Below, in pieces: positions 26,835-35,091 of a stretch of DNA of 37,862 nt. Under the pieces are notes generated by a model. It was not told the origin of the DNA and made no database searches. It saw only the letters and a list, made by a program, of their open reading frames with translations. A program made the position numbers and the translations under genes. The stretch's first letter is position 1. Each line of letters begins with the position of its first letter. Source of the stretch: Thermoflexales bacterium (lineage in GTDB: Bacteria > Chloroflexota > Anaerolineae > Fen-1058); the NCBI GenBank assembly GCA_030834825.1, contig JAUQXC010000160.1, positions 1 to 37,862 on the forward strand, given 5' to 3'.

Positions 26835-27695
26835 GTGACTGAAGAACGCATTCAAAAACTACTGGCACAGGCGGGTTATGGATCGCGCCGTGCGTGTGAG
26901 GAATATCTGACCGAACAGCGTGTCACCGTCAATGGCAAAGTTGCCGAACTAGGCGCCAAGGCCGATCCGGTCCGCGACGTGATCAAGGTGGATGGCAAGC
27001 GCGTGCATTTCGAGAGCAACCGGATCTATCTCGCACTCAACAAGCCAATCGGAGTCGTGACGACCAACTCCGATGAATTTGGCCGCCAGACCGTGCGTGA
27101 TCTGATCCCGATCGAGGGACATCTCTATCCCGTCGGTCGTCTGGATGCCGATAGCGAGGGGTTGGTGCTGTTGACCAACGATGGCGATCTCGCCAACGCG
27201 TTGACGCATCCGCGCTACGAGCATGAGAAAGAATATCGCGTGCTGGTGGAAGGTGAGCCGAGCGCCGGCACGCTCAAGGCGTGGCGGCATGGGGTGCTGT
27301 TGGAAGGGCAACAGACTGCGCCCGCCCGAGTCGACGTTGTCGATGCGGGACGCGGACAAACGTGGTTGCGCATCATCATGCATGAAGGCCGCAAGCGACA
27401 GATTCGCGAAGTGGCCGGGATGCTGGGCCATCGCGTGAAGTACTTGCAGCGTGTGCGCGTTGGACCCATTCGCCTGACGACCTTGAAAGTGGGCGAGTGG
27501 CGGCATCTCTCGGCGTCGGAGATCAAGCTGCTGCTGGGCTTGATCGCTCCCAGCGCAACCAAGCGATCGCCGAATACCCGAACGGGAAGGGGTACGACGG
27601 GTGTGCGAGGCCCGCGGGAGGCGCGGGGCGCCAAGAATCCCAAGCGACCGAGCAGCACCCGACCTCCCAGGACCTCGCGGTCAAGATCGCGTTAA
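26835..27695 (+). CDS. rluB: Pseudouridine synthase RsuA/RluB family
   Basis: ERIQKLLAQAGYGSRRACEEYL S4 domain; VGRLDADSEGLVLLTNDGDLANALTHPRY; GTG 26835; basic C-terminal tail. Confidence 0.9.
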   Translation: MTEERIQKLLAQAGYGSRRACEEYLTEQRVTVNGKVAELGAKADPVRDVIKVDGKRVHFESNRIYLALNKPIGVVTTNSDEFGRQTVRDLIPIEGHLYPVGRLDADSEGLVLLTNDGDLANALTHPRYEHEKEYRVLVEGEPSAGTLKAWRHGVLLEGQQTAPARVDVVDAGRGQTWLRIIMHEGRKRQIREVAGMLGHRVKYLQRVRVGPIRLTTLKVGEWRHLSASEIKLLLGLIAPSATKRSPNTRTGRGTTGVRGPREARGAKNPKRPSSTRPPRTSRSRSR

Positions 27696-27713
27696 GAGAT
27701 AGACGAAGAAGAA

Positions 27714-28145
27714 ATGCCTGAATCGGAAGATGAGATCCTGGCGCGCGAACTCGCGAAGATTGGCGGGATGACGGGCGGCCTCGGTGGAAAGGCCGGAGCC
27801 GGCCTGATGGGTCGATTGCTGCCGAAGAATACCTTCGAGCTCAAGATCGAGATAAAGGCGGTTCCCCGCGACGTGTTACAGAAGGCCTTTAGCCTGTTAA
27901 GCGAAAAGGGAACTCTCTTGGAAGAGACGGATACCTCGGCTACAGTGCCAACTCTGGCAGCCGTCATCGGCTCGGGCTTTATGAATATGAACCCCGCTAT
28001 TGTCACCGTCGAAGTAGTGCCGCTCTCAGAAGGTTCATCGCAAGTATCGATTCGCGGCGTCGCAAAAGAAGGACTGATTAAGCAGCGCGCTGGAGAAAAG
28101 GCCGCCCGGCAAATTGGCGATCTGTTACAACAAGCCTTTGTGTGA
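27714..28145 (+). CDS. Conserved hypothetical protein
   Basis: 143 aa intact ORF with plausible composition and spacing. Confidence 0.6.
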   Translation: MPESEDEILARELAKIGGMTGGLGGKAGAGLMGRLLPKNTFELKIEIKAVPRDVLQKAFSLLSEKGTLLEETDTSATVPTLAAVIGSGFMNMNPAIVTVEVVPLSEGSSQVSIRGVAKEGLIKQRAGEKAARQIGDLLQQAFV

Positions 28146-28171
28146 TGTGTTTTCGTTGAAGGACGTGGCTT

Positions 28172-28777
28172 TCACGCCTCCGGTTCTGCGGCTTCGATCT
28201 TTTCGACGACCTGCCGCAGGACCTCGTAGGGCTGTGCTCCGGAAACCAGGTACCGGCTGCCAAAGATCAACGCGGGGACGCCGGTTAGTCCGTAGTGGTA
28301 TGCTTCTTCGATGTCTGCCTCGACTTGTGCCTCGTATTGCGCGTCTTGTAACGCTGCCCGAAACGCCTCACGTTCCAACCCGATCGATTGCGCGATTTCA
28401 AGCAACACGTCCACATCGCCAATATTGTTCGCTCGCTGCCAATAGGCGCGAAACACCGCGTCGTGATACTGCAGGCCTTTACCCTGGGCCTCCGCAACTT
28501 TTGTGCCGACCAAGGCCGCTCGGCTGGAGACGCCCAATGGGCCGCGATTTAACTCCAGGCCGTATTGCTCGCGCGCTATTTTAAGCAAGCGTGGTTCGGT
28601 TGATTTGATGCGCGCCAGATACTCTGGTGGCATGGGTGGCGAACCTTTGGGGCGTAGTTCATACGAATGCCACACGACTTCCACGTCATGCGTTTGCTTG
28701 AGGTTCTCCAGACTGGAGGAAACCAGGAAGCACCACGGTCAAACGAAGTCGGACCAGACATCAATGCGAACGGCCAT
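28172..28777 (-). CDS. FrnE/DsbA-family oxidoreductase, probable selenoprotein (Sec at TGA 28739-28741)
   Basis: ATG at 28777 gives MAVRIDVWSDFV-TGA-PWCFLVSSSLENLKQTHDVEVVWHSYELRPKG..., continuous with ORF 28172..28684; TGA replaces the first Cys of CPWC. Confidence 0.8.
28702..28724 (-). promoter_or_regulatory. Candidate bacterial SECIS hairpin
   Basis: GGUU-[UC]-CUCC-(AGUCU)-GGAG-AACC; apical loop begins 24 nt after the UGA. Confidence 0.65.
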
Positions 28778-28825
28778 GCTTGATTTTCTCCTGGGCATTG
28801 CCCCATCAAAATGGTAACACGCGCT

Positions 28826-29152
28826 CTATGGCCGAGCGTTGAGCGGCAGGCTGCCTAACGCGGGCTTCGGCGTCAAGTTGGCACGCCACAAGCCGGCTTG
28901 GCTTGGCCGTAGTTGGTGCAGAACGTCCAGCACGGTGGCCCAGTCGTTTACAGCCCAGGCCGATTCCAGATCGGCGCACGTAATCGGTTTAGGCGTCTCC
29001 GTGCCGGCCGGGCTGTTTGATGTCGTCGCAGCGCTAGAGGCCAAGGTGGCCGATCGTGTTGCGAGTGGCGTGCCGGGTGGGGGCGAAGCGCAAGCCGTGA
29101 GGGCAAGGAGGCCCAGGCTGAACAGTAAGCAGAGTATCTCATGGAGCAGCAT
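28826..29152 (-). CDS. Small lipoprotein, unknown function
   Basis: Signal peptide with lipobox LTAC; 108 aa. Confidence 0.6.
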   Translation of the reverse strand: MLLHEILCLLFSLGLLALTACASPPPGTPLATRSATLASSAATTSNSPAGTETPKPITCADLESAWAVNDWATVLDVLHQLRPSQAGLWRANLTPKPALGSLPLNARP

Positions 29153-29250
29153 GGCCTCATTCTACCATGCAGCTGGATGTGCCTTTGACAAGTGACGGCT
29201 CATCTCGATGGGGTACAATCACAGTGCAATAAATCCGAAGGGGGCATGCG

Positions 29251-29730
29251 ATGGATAACGCGCTCAAGAAAACCGTACTGCGTCTCTTCACCTATGGCCT
29301 GTATGCCGCCACTACCAAACAGGGTGATGACGTCGGTGTCATGACTGTGAACTGGTTGACACAGTGCTCGTTCGATCCGCCTCTGCTGGCCTTAGCTGTG
29401 GAAGCCGACAGTCACAGTCGGCAAGTGATTGAGGCCAGCGGCACGTTTGCACTCAATCTGTACGAAAGCGGTCAACGTGAGTTGGCGGGCAGCTTGGGCC
29501 GCACCTTTCGCAAACATCCGGAAAAGATCACAGAAGTCGCCTGGCAGCCTGGCCCGGCAACGGGCAGTCCGCTCCTTGAAAATGCACTGGGTTGGGTCGA
29601 ATGCAAAGTTACTTCCAGCCTGCCAACCGGCGATCACATCTTGTTTGTGGCGGAAGTTGTCGAAGCGGGCCTCAACCGCGAAGGCGTTCCACTGACTTTG
29701 AAAGAAACCGGGTTCAAGTATGCGGGTTGA
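29251..29730 (+). CDS. Flavin reductase-like (FMN-binding split-barrel) protein
   Basis: YGLYAATTKQGDDVGVMTVNWLTQCSFDPPLLALAVEADSHS..VIEASGTFALNL. Confidence 0.88.
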   Translation: MDNALKKTVLRLFTYGLYAATTKQGDDVGVMTVNWLTQCSFDPPLLALAVEADSHSRQVIEASGTFALNLYESGQRELAGSLGRTFRKHPEKITEVAWQPGPATGSPLLENALGWVECKVTSSLPTGDHILFVAEVVEAGLNREGVPLTLKETGFKYAG

Positions 29731-29818
29731 TCGAACCTGACAGCCTCGGCGCGCGTTCCGCGTGGACAAGTCCCCACCGTTCGGGTAGAATCGCGGTACT
29801 CTTTCGAACGGATGGAGC

Positions 29819-30502
29819 ATGAAACCGACCATCATTGCAATCGACGGCCCGGCGGCTTCGGGCAAAAGCACCATCGGCGCCGGGCTGGCCCGCAAGTTGG
29901 ACTATCTCTACTTTGACACCGGTGTCATGTATCGCGCGGTAACCTGGGCTGCACTCGAGCAAGGCCTGGACATTTCCCAGGAAGCTGCCGTGACGAAATT
30001 GACTGAGTCACTGTCGATCGACGTGAAGCCACCTTCGCAGACCGATGGCCGCCAATACGATGTGCTGTGCGACGGCGTGGATGTGACCTGGGCGATTCGT
30101 TCACCGGAAGTGGACGCCCACGTGTCACCGGTTTCGGTTTATCCCGGCGTCCGATCGGCCCTCACAGCTCAACAGCGCCGCATCGGCCTGCGGGGTAACG
30201 TGGTCATGGTCGGACGCGATATCGGCACGGTGGTGCTGCCAGAGGCGCCCTTGAAGATTTATCTGGATGCTTCGGCCGAGGAACGGGCCTGGCGGCGCTA
30301 CGCGGAAGTGCAGGCTCGGGGCGATCGATCACAGACCTATGAAGATATTTTGGCCAACGTGAAAAGCCGTGACGCGATCGACAGCCGCCGCGCCACCGCA
30401 CCGTTGAAAGCCGCGCCGGATGCCGTGATCATCGACTCGACCGGCTTAAGCATCGAAGAAGTGATCGCCCAGGTTGAAGACCTTATCGTCCAGGAGCCGT
30501 AG
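29819..30502 (+). CDS. cmk: Cytidylate kinase
   Basis: IIAIDGPAASGKSTIGAGLARKLDYLYFDTGVMYRAVTW; GRDIGTVVLPEAPLKIYLDASAEERAWRRY. Confidence 0.96.
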   Translation: MKPTIIAIDGPAASGKSTIGAGLARKLDYLYFDTGVMYRAVTWAALEQGLDISQEAAVTKLTESLSIDVKPPSQTDGRQYDVLCDGVDVTWAIRSPEVDAHVSPVSVYPGVRSALTAQQRRIGLRGNVVMVGRDIGTVVLPEAPLKIYLDASAEERAWRRYAEVQARGDRSQTYEDILANVKSRDAIDSRRATAPLKAAPDAVIIDSTGLSIEEVIAQVEDLIVQEP

Positions 30503-30504
30503 GC

Positions 30505-31254
30505 ATGAATCCGCAACCGTCTGTGATGACTCGCCGGCGCAGCAAAGACAAACTCTTTTATCAGAACTATCGCTTGCGCTGGCCGGGGCGCGTGCTGTTC
30601 ACCGGCTTGCGCTTTGGCATGTGGTTGTGGCTTGACGTGGAGAAGCAGGGTTGGGCCAACATCCCGCGCCACGGCCCGGCCATCATGATGATCAATCATA
30701 TCGCTTTTCTTGATCCGGTCATTCTCACGGGCCTCATGCCGCGCGCGCTGGTGTCCATGGCCAAGATCGAAGCCTACGAAGACAAAATCATCGGCCCGCT
30801 ATTGCGTGCCTTTGACTCGATCCCCGTCAACCGGGGTGCGGCTGATCTACAGGCTTTACGCCGCATCCTGGATGCGCTGGAGGCGGGTTTGGCCGTGCTC
30901 ATTGCGCCTGAAGGGCATCGCAGCGAGACGGGCGGCCTGGGGGAAGCACACGAAGGGATCGCCTTCGTCGCCTATCGCGCCAAGGTCCCTATTGTGCCGG
31001 TCGGCATCAGCGGCACGCCGGCCTTCAAGCACAACTATTGGAAGATGAAGAAGACCCAGGTCACGTATCGCTTCGGCCAACCGTTCTATCTCGATCCCGG
31101 CGGCGAGCGGGTGACGACGGAGATGCTCAAGCAGATGACGGACGAAGCGATGTATCAACTTGCCGCGCTGTTGCCACCGGAGCAGCGTGGCCTATATGAG
31201 GATCTGGATAAAGCCACGGCAAAGTACGTCAAGTTTGCGCCACAGGTGAAGTGA
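30505..31254 (+). CDS. plsC: Lysophospholipid (1-acylglycerol-3-phosphate) acyltransferase
   Basis: MINHIAFLDPVIL (NHxxxxD-type), IAPEGHRSETGGLGEAHEGIAFVA. Confidence 0.85.
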   Translation: MNPQPSVMTRRRSKDKLFYQNYRLRWPGRVLFTGLRFGMWLWLDVEKQGWANIPRHGPAIMMINHIAFLDPVILTGLMPRALVSMAKIEAYEDKIIGPLLRAFDSIPVNRGAADLQALRRILDALEAGLAVLIAPEGHRSETGGLGEAHEGIAFVAYRAKVPIVPVGISGTPAFKHNYWKMKKTQVTYRFGQPFYLDPGGERVTTEMLKQMTDEAMYQLAALLPPEQRGLYEDLDKATAKYVKFAPQVK

Positions 31255-32675
31255 ACGTGGATACTCTACACCGCGGGGGCCTCGTCGCAGCCATCGAGCC
31301 GGAGAGTTTTGCGTCCGAGCTTGGCCTGCAGGTCGGCGATGAAATTATCGAAGTCAACGGTCACCTGGTCGAAGATGTCATCGACGTGCAGTTCTATGCC
31401 GCCGACGAATGGATTGAGTTGAAAATCCGGCGCAACGGCATGCTCCTGACCTGCAAAGGCGGGCGCGCTTACAATCAGACGCTCGGCATCGAGTTCGAGC
31501 ATCCCACATTCGACATCGACATCCGGCGCTGCAACAACCTGTGCCCGTTTTGCTTTGTGTTGCAAATGCCCAATCGCATGCGGCGAGCCCTGTACGTTAA
31601 AGACGACGATTATCGCTACTCGTTCCTGCACGGCCACTTCGTCACCCTGACCAATCTCTCCGATCACGATTGGCAGCGCATTGCCGATCAATTCCTCTCG
31701 CCGTTGTATGTTTCGGTGCACGCCACCGATCTACGCATCCGCCGCGCCTGTCTGCGGAATCCCACCGCGCCCGACGTGCTGGAACAACTTCGCTGGCTGG
31801 CGGATCATGACATTGAAGTTCATACCCAGTTGGTGATTACGCCCGGTCTGAATGATGGACCTTATCTGGGCCAATCAATCCGCGATCTGGCGACCTTGTG
31901 GCCGCACGTCTCATCCGTGTGCGTGGTGCCGGTCGGCTTGACGAAGCACCACAAATATGATCGCCGCCCGCTGACCAAGGCGGAGATGCGCGTCATCGTC
32001 GACGAAGTGCGGGGCTATCAGCGGGAATACTTGTCGAAGTTTGGCGTGCGCTTCGTCTATCTCACCGATGAATGGTATCTGCAACTTGATGAAGAAGTGC
32101 CACCCAAATCACACAACGATGGGTTGGCGCTGGAAGAAAACGGGCAGGGGATGGTGCGGAACTTCTTGGACGACTGGCAGGCCGTGAAGCGCGAGCTTAA
32201 GAGCAAGAAGCCCGCCGGACAGCAGCGTATCCGATCGCGCTACAAAAGCGCCACGCTGGTCACGGGCAGGCTGTTTGCACCCACCCTGACGAAGGTGGGC
32301 AAAGAGTTCGCGCGGCTCAGCGGCCTGCCGGTGGATGTCGCACCGATAGTCAACGAGCGGCTGGGCGAGACGATCGTGGTATCCGGCCTGTTGATGGGCG
32401 ACGATGTCATCAATCAACTGAAGGGGCGCGCGTTGGGCGAAGTGATCGTGCTGCCGCGCATCATGTTCGATCACCCACGCGGCGTGGCGCTGGACGACGT
32501 CTCACCGCTGCGGATCGCGCAGCTGCTCGAGCGGCCGGTGGCGTTGGCCGATGCCATGGGCGACGTGCTCGACGCATTGACCGGACGCAATGCGTTAACG
32601 ATCAAGCCCACAGATGAACAGATTCCGCTCGACGTGATGCGGGCTGGCGGCTGGTCAATTGAAAAGTACCTGTAG
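31251..32675 (+). CDS. DUF512 family protein with N-terminal PDZ and radical-SAM-like CxxxCxxC region
   Basis: PDZ-like IEPESFASELGLQVGDEIIEVNG; RRCNNLCPFCFVLQMPNRMRRALYVKDDDYRYSFLHGHFVTLTNL. Confidence 0.9.
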   Translation: MNVDTLHRGGLVAAIEPESFASELGLQVGDEIIEVNGHLVEDVIDVQFYAADEWIELKIRRNGMLLTCKGGRAYNQTLGIEFEHPTFDIDIRRCNNLCPFCFVLQMPNRMRRALYVKDDDYRYSFLHGHFVTLTNLSDHDWQRIADQFLSPLYVSVHATDLRIRRACLRNPTAPDVLEQLRWLADHDIEVHTQLVITPGLNDGPYLGQSIRDLATLWPHVSSVCVVPVGLTKHHKYDRRPLTKAEMRVIVDEVRGYQREYLSKFGVRFVYLTDEWYLQLDEEVPPKSHNDGLALEENGQGMVRNFLDDWQAVKRELKSKKPAGQQRIRSRYKSATLVTGRLFAPTLTKVGKEFARLSGLPVDVAPIVNERLGETIVVSGLLMGDDVINQLKGRALGEVIVLPRIMFDHPRGVALDDVSPLRIAQLLERPVALADAMGDVLDALTGRNALTIKPTDEQIPLDVMRAGGWSIEKYL

Positions 32676-32720
32676 GACAAGCCAGGCGCTTGTCCTGATT
32701 CAATCCTGCGGGAGGCTGCC

Positions 32721-34481
32721 ATGAATTCCAATCGTTCGCAGATCATTTTCGTGTTCGTGATCGCTATCGCCATCATCGTCGTCGCCTTCGGCCTGATCCT
32801 GCGGAGCACTTCTAATTCCACCGCAATCCTTAATCCAGTCACTGTTCCAGCCGGGGGTGTCACTGCGCTGCCACCCGGATCGATTGAAGTCAAAATTGAA
32901 TCATCCAACACCAAAGAAGACTGGCTGAATGCGATGGTGCAGGACTTCAATGCGTCAGGCGTGAAAACGAGCCAGGGACAGACGATCGTGGTGTCGGTGG
33001 TCCACGGCGGATCAGGCACCGGCCTGGATAATATCCTGGCAGGCAGCTCCAGGCCGGTCGTGTATAGCCCCGGCACCGATGTGTGGATCAATCAACTCAA
33101 TCAGAAGTGGAAAGATCAGTATAACCAACCGTTGATTAAAGCGGCTTGCCCGGCCTTAACCAGCGAACCCTTTGGCGTGGCGATGTGGAAGCCGATGGCT
33201 GAGGCGCTGGGTTGGCCGGATAAGCCGATCAAGTTGAGCGACATTGCGCAGCTGGCCGCCGACCCACAAGGTTGGGCCGCGGTGGGGCATCCCGAATGGG
33301 GAACGTTCAAGTTTGGGCATGGTCATCCTGCCTACGCCAACTCAGGTTTGTTGACGATGGTGGCGGCGGTCTATTCGGCGGCCGGTGAGCGCAGCGGGCT
33401 GACGCCCGCACAGGTGAAAAGCGCGCCGGTCATCTCCAATGTGCGGGCGTTGGAACAGAGCGTTTACCATTATGGCCGGCTTTCAACGGATCTGTTCGAG
33501 CGGATGACGGCGCGCGGCCCGAATTATCTGCATGCCATCACCGCGTTTGAAGCCGATGTGGTGAAGTGGAATCTCAAACATGCCGATGAGCTGCGCTTTC
33601 CCCTGGTGTTTATCGTACCGGCCGACGCGACGTTCTGGACGAATCATCCTTATTGCATTCTGGACAATGCCGACTGGGTGAGCGACGAACAGCGCGAGGC
33701 CGCGCAACTCTTCCAAACATACCTGCTCGATCCGGCCAATCAGGCGAAGGCGATTGCCACCGGCCTGCGGCCGGCCGATCTCACGCTTGCGCTGACGGCG
33801 CCGGTCGATCTGGAACATGGCGCGCTGACCACTTTCAATGCCAGAAATTTGCCGGAACTGGAGTATCCGTCGGATGAAGTCGTGGCGCACATTCTGGATG
33901 TGTTTTATCAGGTCAAGAAGCAGGCCACCGTGCTGGTCATCGTCGATACCTCTGGCAGTATGGGCGGCGAAAAGATCAAGGGCGCGGTCGATGGCGCTTT
34001 GAGTTTTCTGGATAACATGGAGCCGAACGAGCGGGTGTTGGTGTACAGCTTCTCCGATGAGATTATGCCGCTTGTTCCCTCGGGGCGCGTTGGCGATGTG
34101 CGCGAACAATTGAAGCAAACCGTCAGCGGCTTGTACGCAGGTGGCGGCACGGCGCTGCACGAAGTCGTGATCCGTGCATTGGATGAAATGGAGCAGATCA
34201 AGGCGCAAGACGAGGCCGCCGGTGAGAATCGGCTGTATGGCATTGTGCTGTTGACGGATGGCAAGAACGACATCGGCGGCGGACCCAGCGAGGCCGATTT
34301 ATTGAGCCGCTTGCCCTCCGGCGATCAACCGGGCGGCATCAAATTGTTCACCATTGCTTACGGGGATGATGCCAACGAACAATTGTTGCAAACGCTGGCG
34401 AATCGGTCGAACGGCAAGAAGTTCAAGGGCGATCCTAAAACGATCCGCAGTGTGTACCTGGCGATCTCGTCTGAATTTTAG
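32721..34481 (+). CDS. Solute-binding-like plus VWA domain protein
   Basis: N-terminal TM; ABC-substrate-binding-like middle; VWA MIDAS VLVIVDTSGSMGGEKIKGAVDGA. Confidence 0.88.
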   Translation: MNSNRSQIIFVFVIAIAIIVVAFGLILRSTSNSTAILNPVTVPAGGVTALPPGSIEVKIESSNTKEDWLNAMVQDFNASGVKTSQGQTIVVSVVHGGSGTGLDNILAGSSRPVVYSPGTDVWINQLNQKWKDQYNQPLIKAACPALTSEPFGVAMWKPMAEALGWPDKPIKLSDIAQLAADPQGWAAVGHPEWGTFKFGHGHPAYANSGLLTMVAAVYSAAGERSGLTPAQVKSAPVISNVRALEQSVYHYGRLSTDLFERMTARGPNYLHAITAFEADVVKWNLKHADELRFPLVFIVPADATFWTNHPYCILDNADWVSDEQREAAQLFQTYLLDPANQAKAIATGLRPADLTLALTAPVDLEHGALTTFNARNLPELEYPSDEVVAHILDVFYQVKKQATVLVIVDTSGSMGGEKIKGAVDGALSFLDNMEPNERVLVYSFSDEIMPLVPSGRVGDVREQLKQTVSGLYAGGGTALHEVVIRALDEMEQIKAQDEAAGENRLYGIVLLTDGKNDIGGGPSEADLLSRLPSGDQPGGIKLFTIAYGDDANEQLLQTLANRSNGKKFKGDPKTIRSVYLAISSEF

Positions 34482-34688
34482 GGCTTTGACACAATCCTGA
34501 CGCGCCCGAACGAGATTCCCTTGATCCTTTCAATGGAGCGCAAACCAGAATCGAGTACAATACCTGTCAGGTGGCTACCTGATCTGGGAAGTGCCAGAGC
34601 GGTGATGGTCTACCGGACAGGTCTTCGAGACAGGAGGTGATTGGCCAAAATCATATGGGAAAGACAGCGCATGGGCTCGCTGGCTGAC

Positions 34689-34770
34689 GTCATTGCGAGC
34701 GCTGTTTGCGGAGCAATCCCGCTTTCGAGTAAGAGATTGCTTCGTCGCATACAACGCTCCTCGCAATGAC
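34689..34770. repeat. GTCATTGCGAG-type interspersed inverted repeat
   Basis: GTCATTGCGAG (34689) and CTCGCAATGAC (ending 34770), inner GCAATC / GATTGC arms. Confidence 0.8.
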
Positions 34771-34974
34771 AGCGGTGCGTGAGTTAACGAGGTGACGGTT
34801 CCTGCCGCAGGGCAGCGCTAATGGTTTAGTTGATCACTTGAGACCAGAAAATCGAGGAATCAGCGGATGCCGTCAGGGTGGTCACACCCTTATCTTTTCC
34901 CTCCTGAAGCAGCAAGCGCCGCGACAAAGACGTGAAGCGATTCGCGCACAAAACGCGGCGAGGTGGCACGAACA

Positions 34975-35065
34975 GTAGTCAGTTGTCAGTTCATAGTTTT
35001 CAGTAACAGCTGCTGTTATGGTGCTTGACTGAATACTGATAACTGATGACTGAGCACTAATCATT
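34975..35065. repeat. Inverted pair of heptamer arrays upstream of glmS
   Basis: tagtcag ttgtcag ttcatag ttttcag; TAACAGC t GCTGTTA; ttgactg aatactg ataactg atgactg. Confidence 0.75.
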
Positions 35066-35091
35066 ATTCCCCAACAGGAGGGTTCCCTACT

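Noticed and set aside
32721-34481. SBP-VWA fusion as a novel architecture
   Set aside because: To my knowledge this architecture is already annotated in many bacteria
34585-34660. tRNA-like segment (ggaagtgccagagcggtgatgg...)
   Set aside because: No convincing cloverleaf or T-loop GGTTCGANTCC could be built
34945-35091. glmS ribozyme upstream of glmS
   Set aside because: No recognisable glmS ribozyme core; the region is dominated by heptamer arrays
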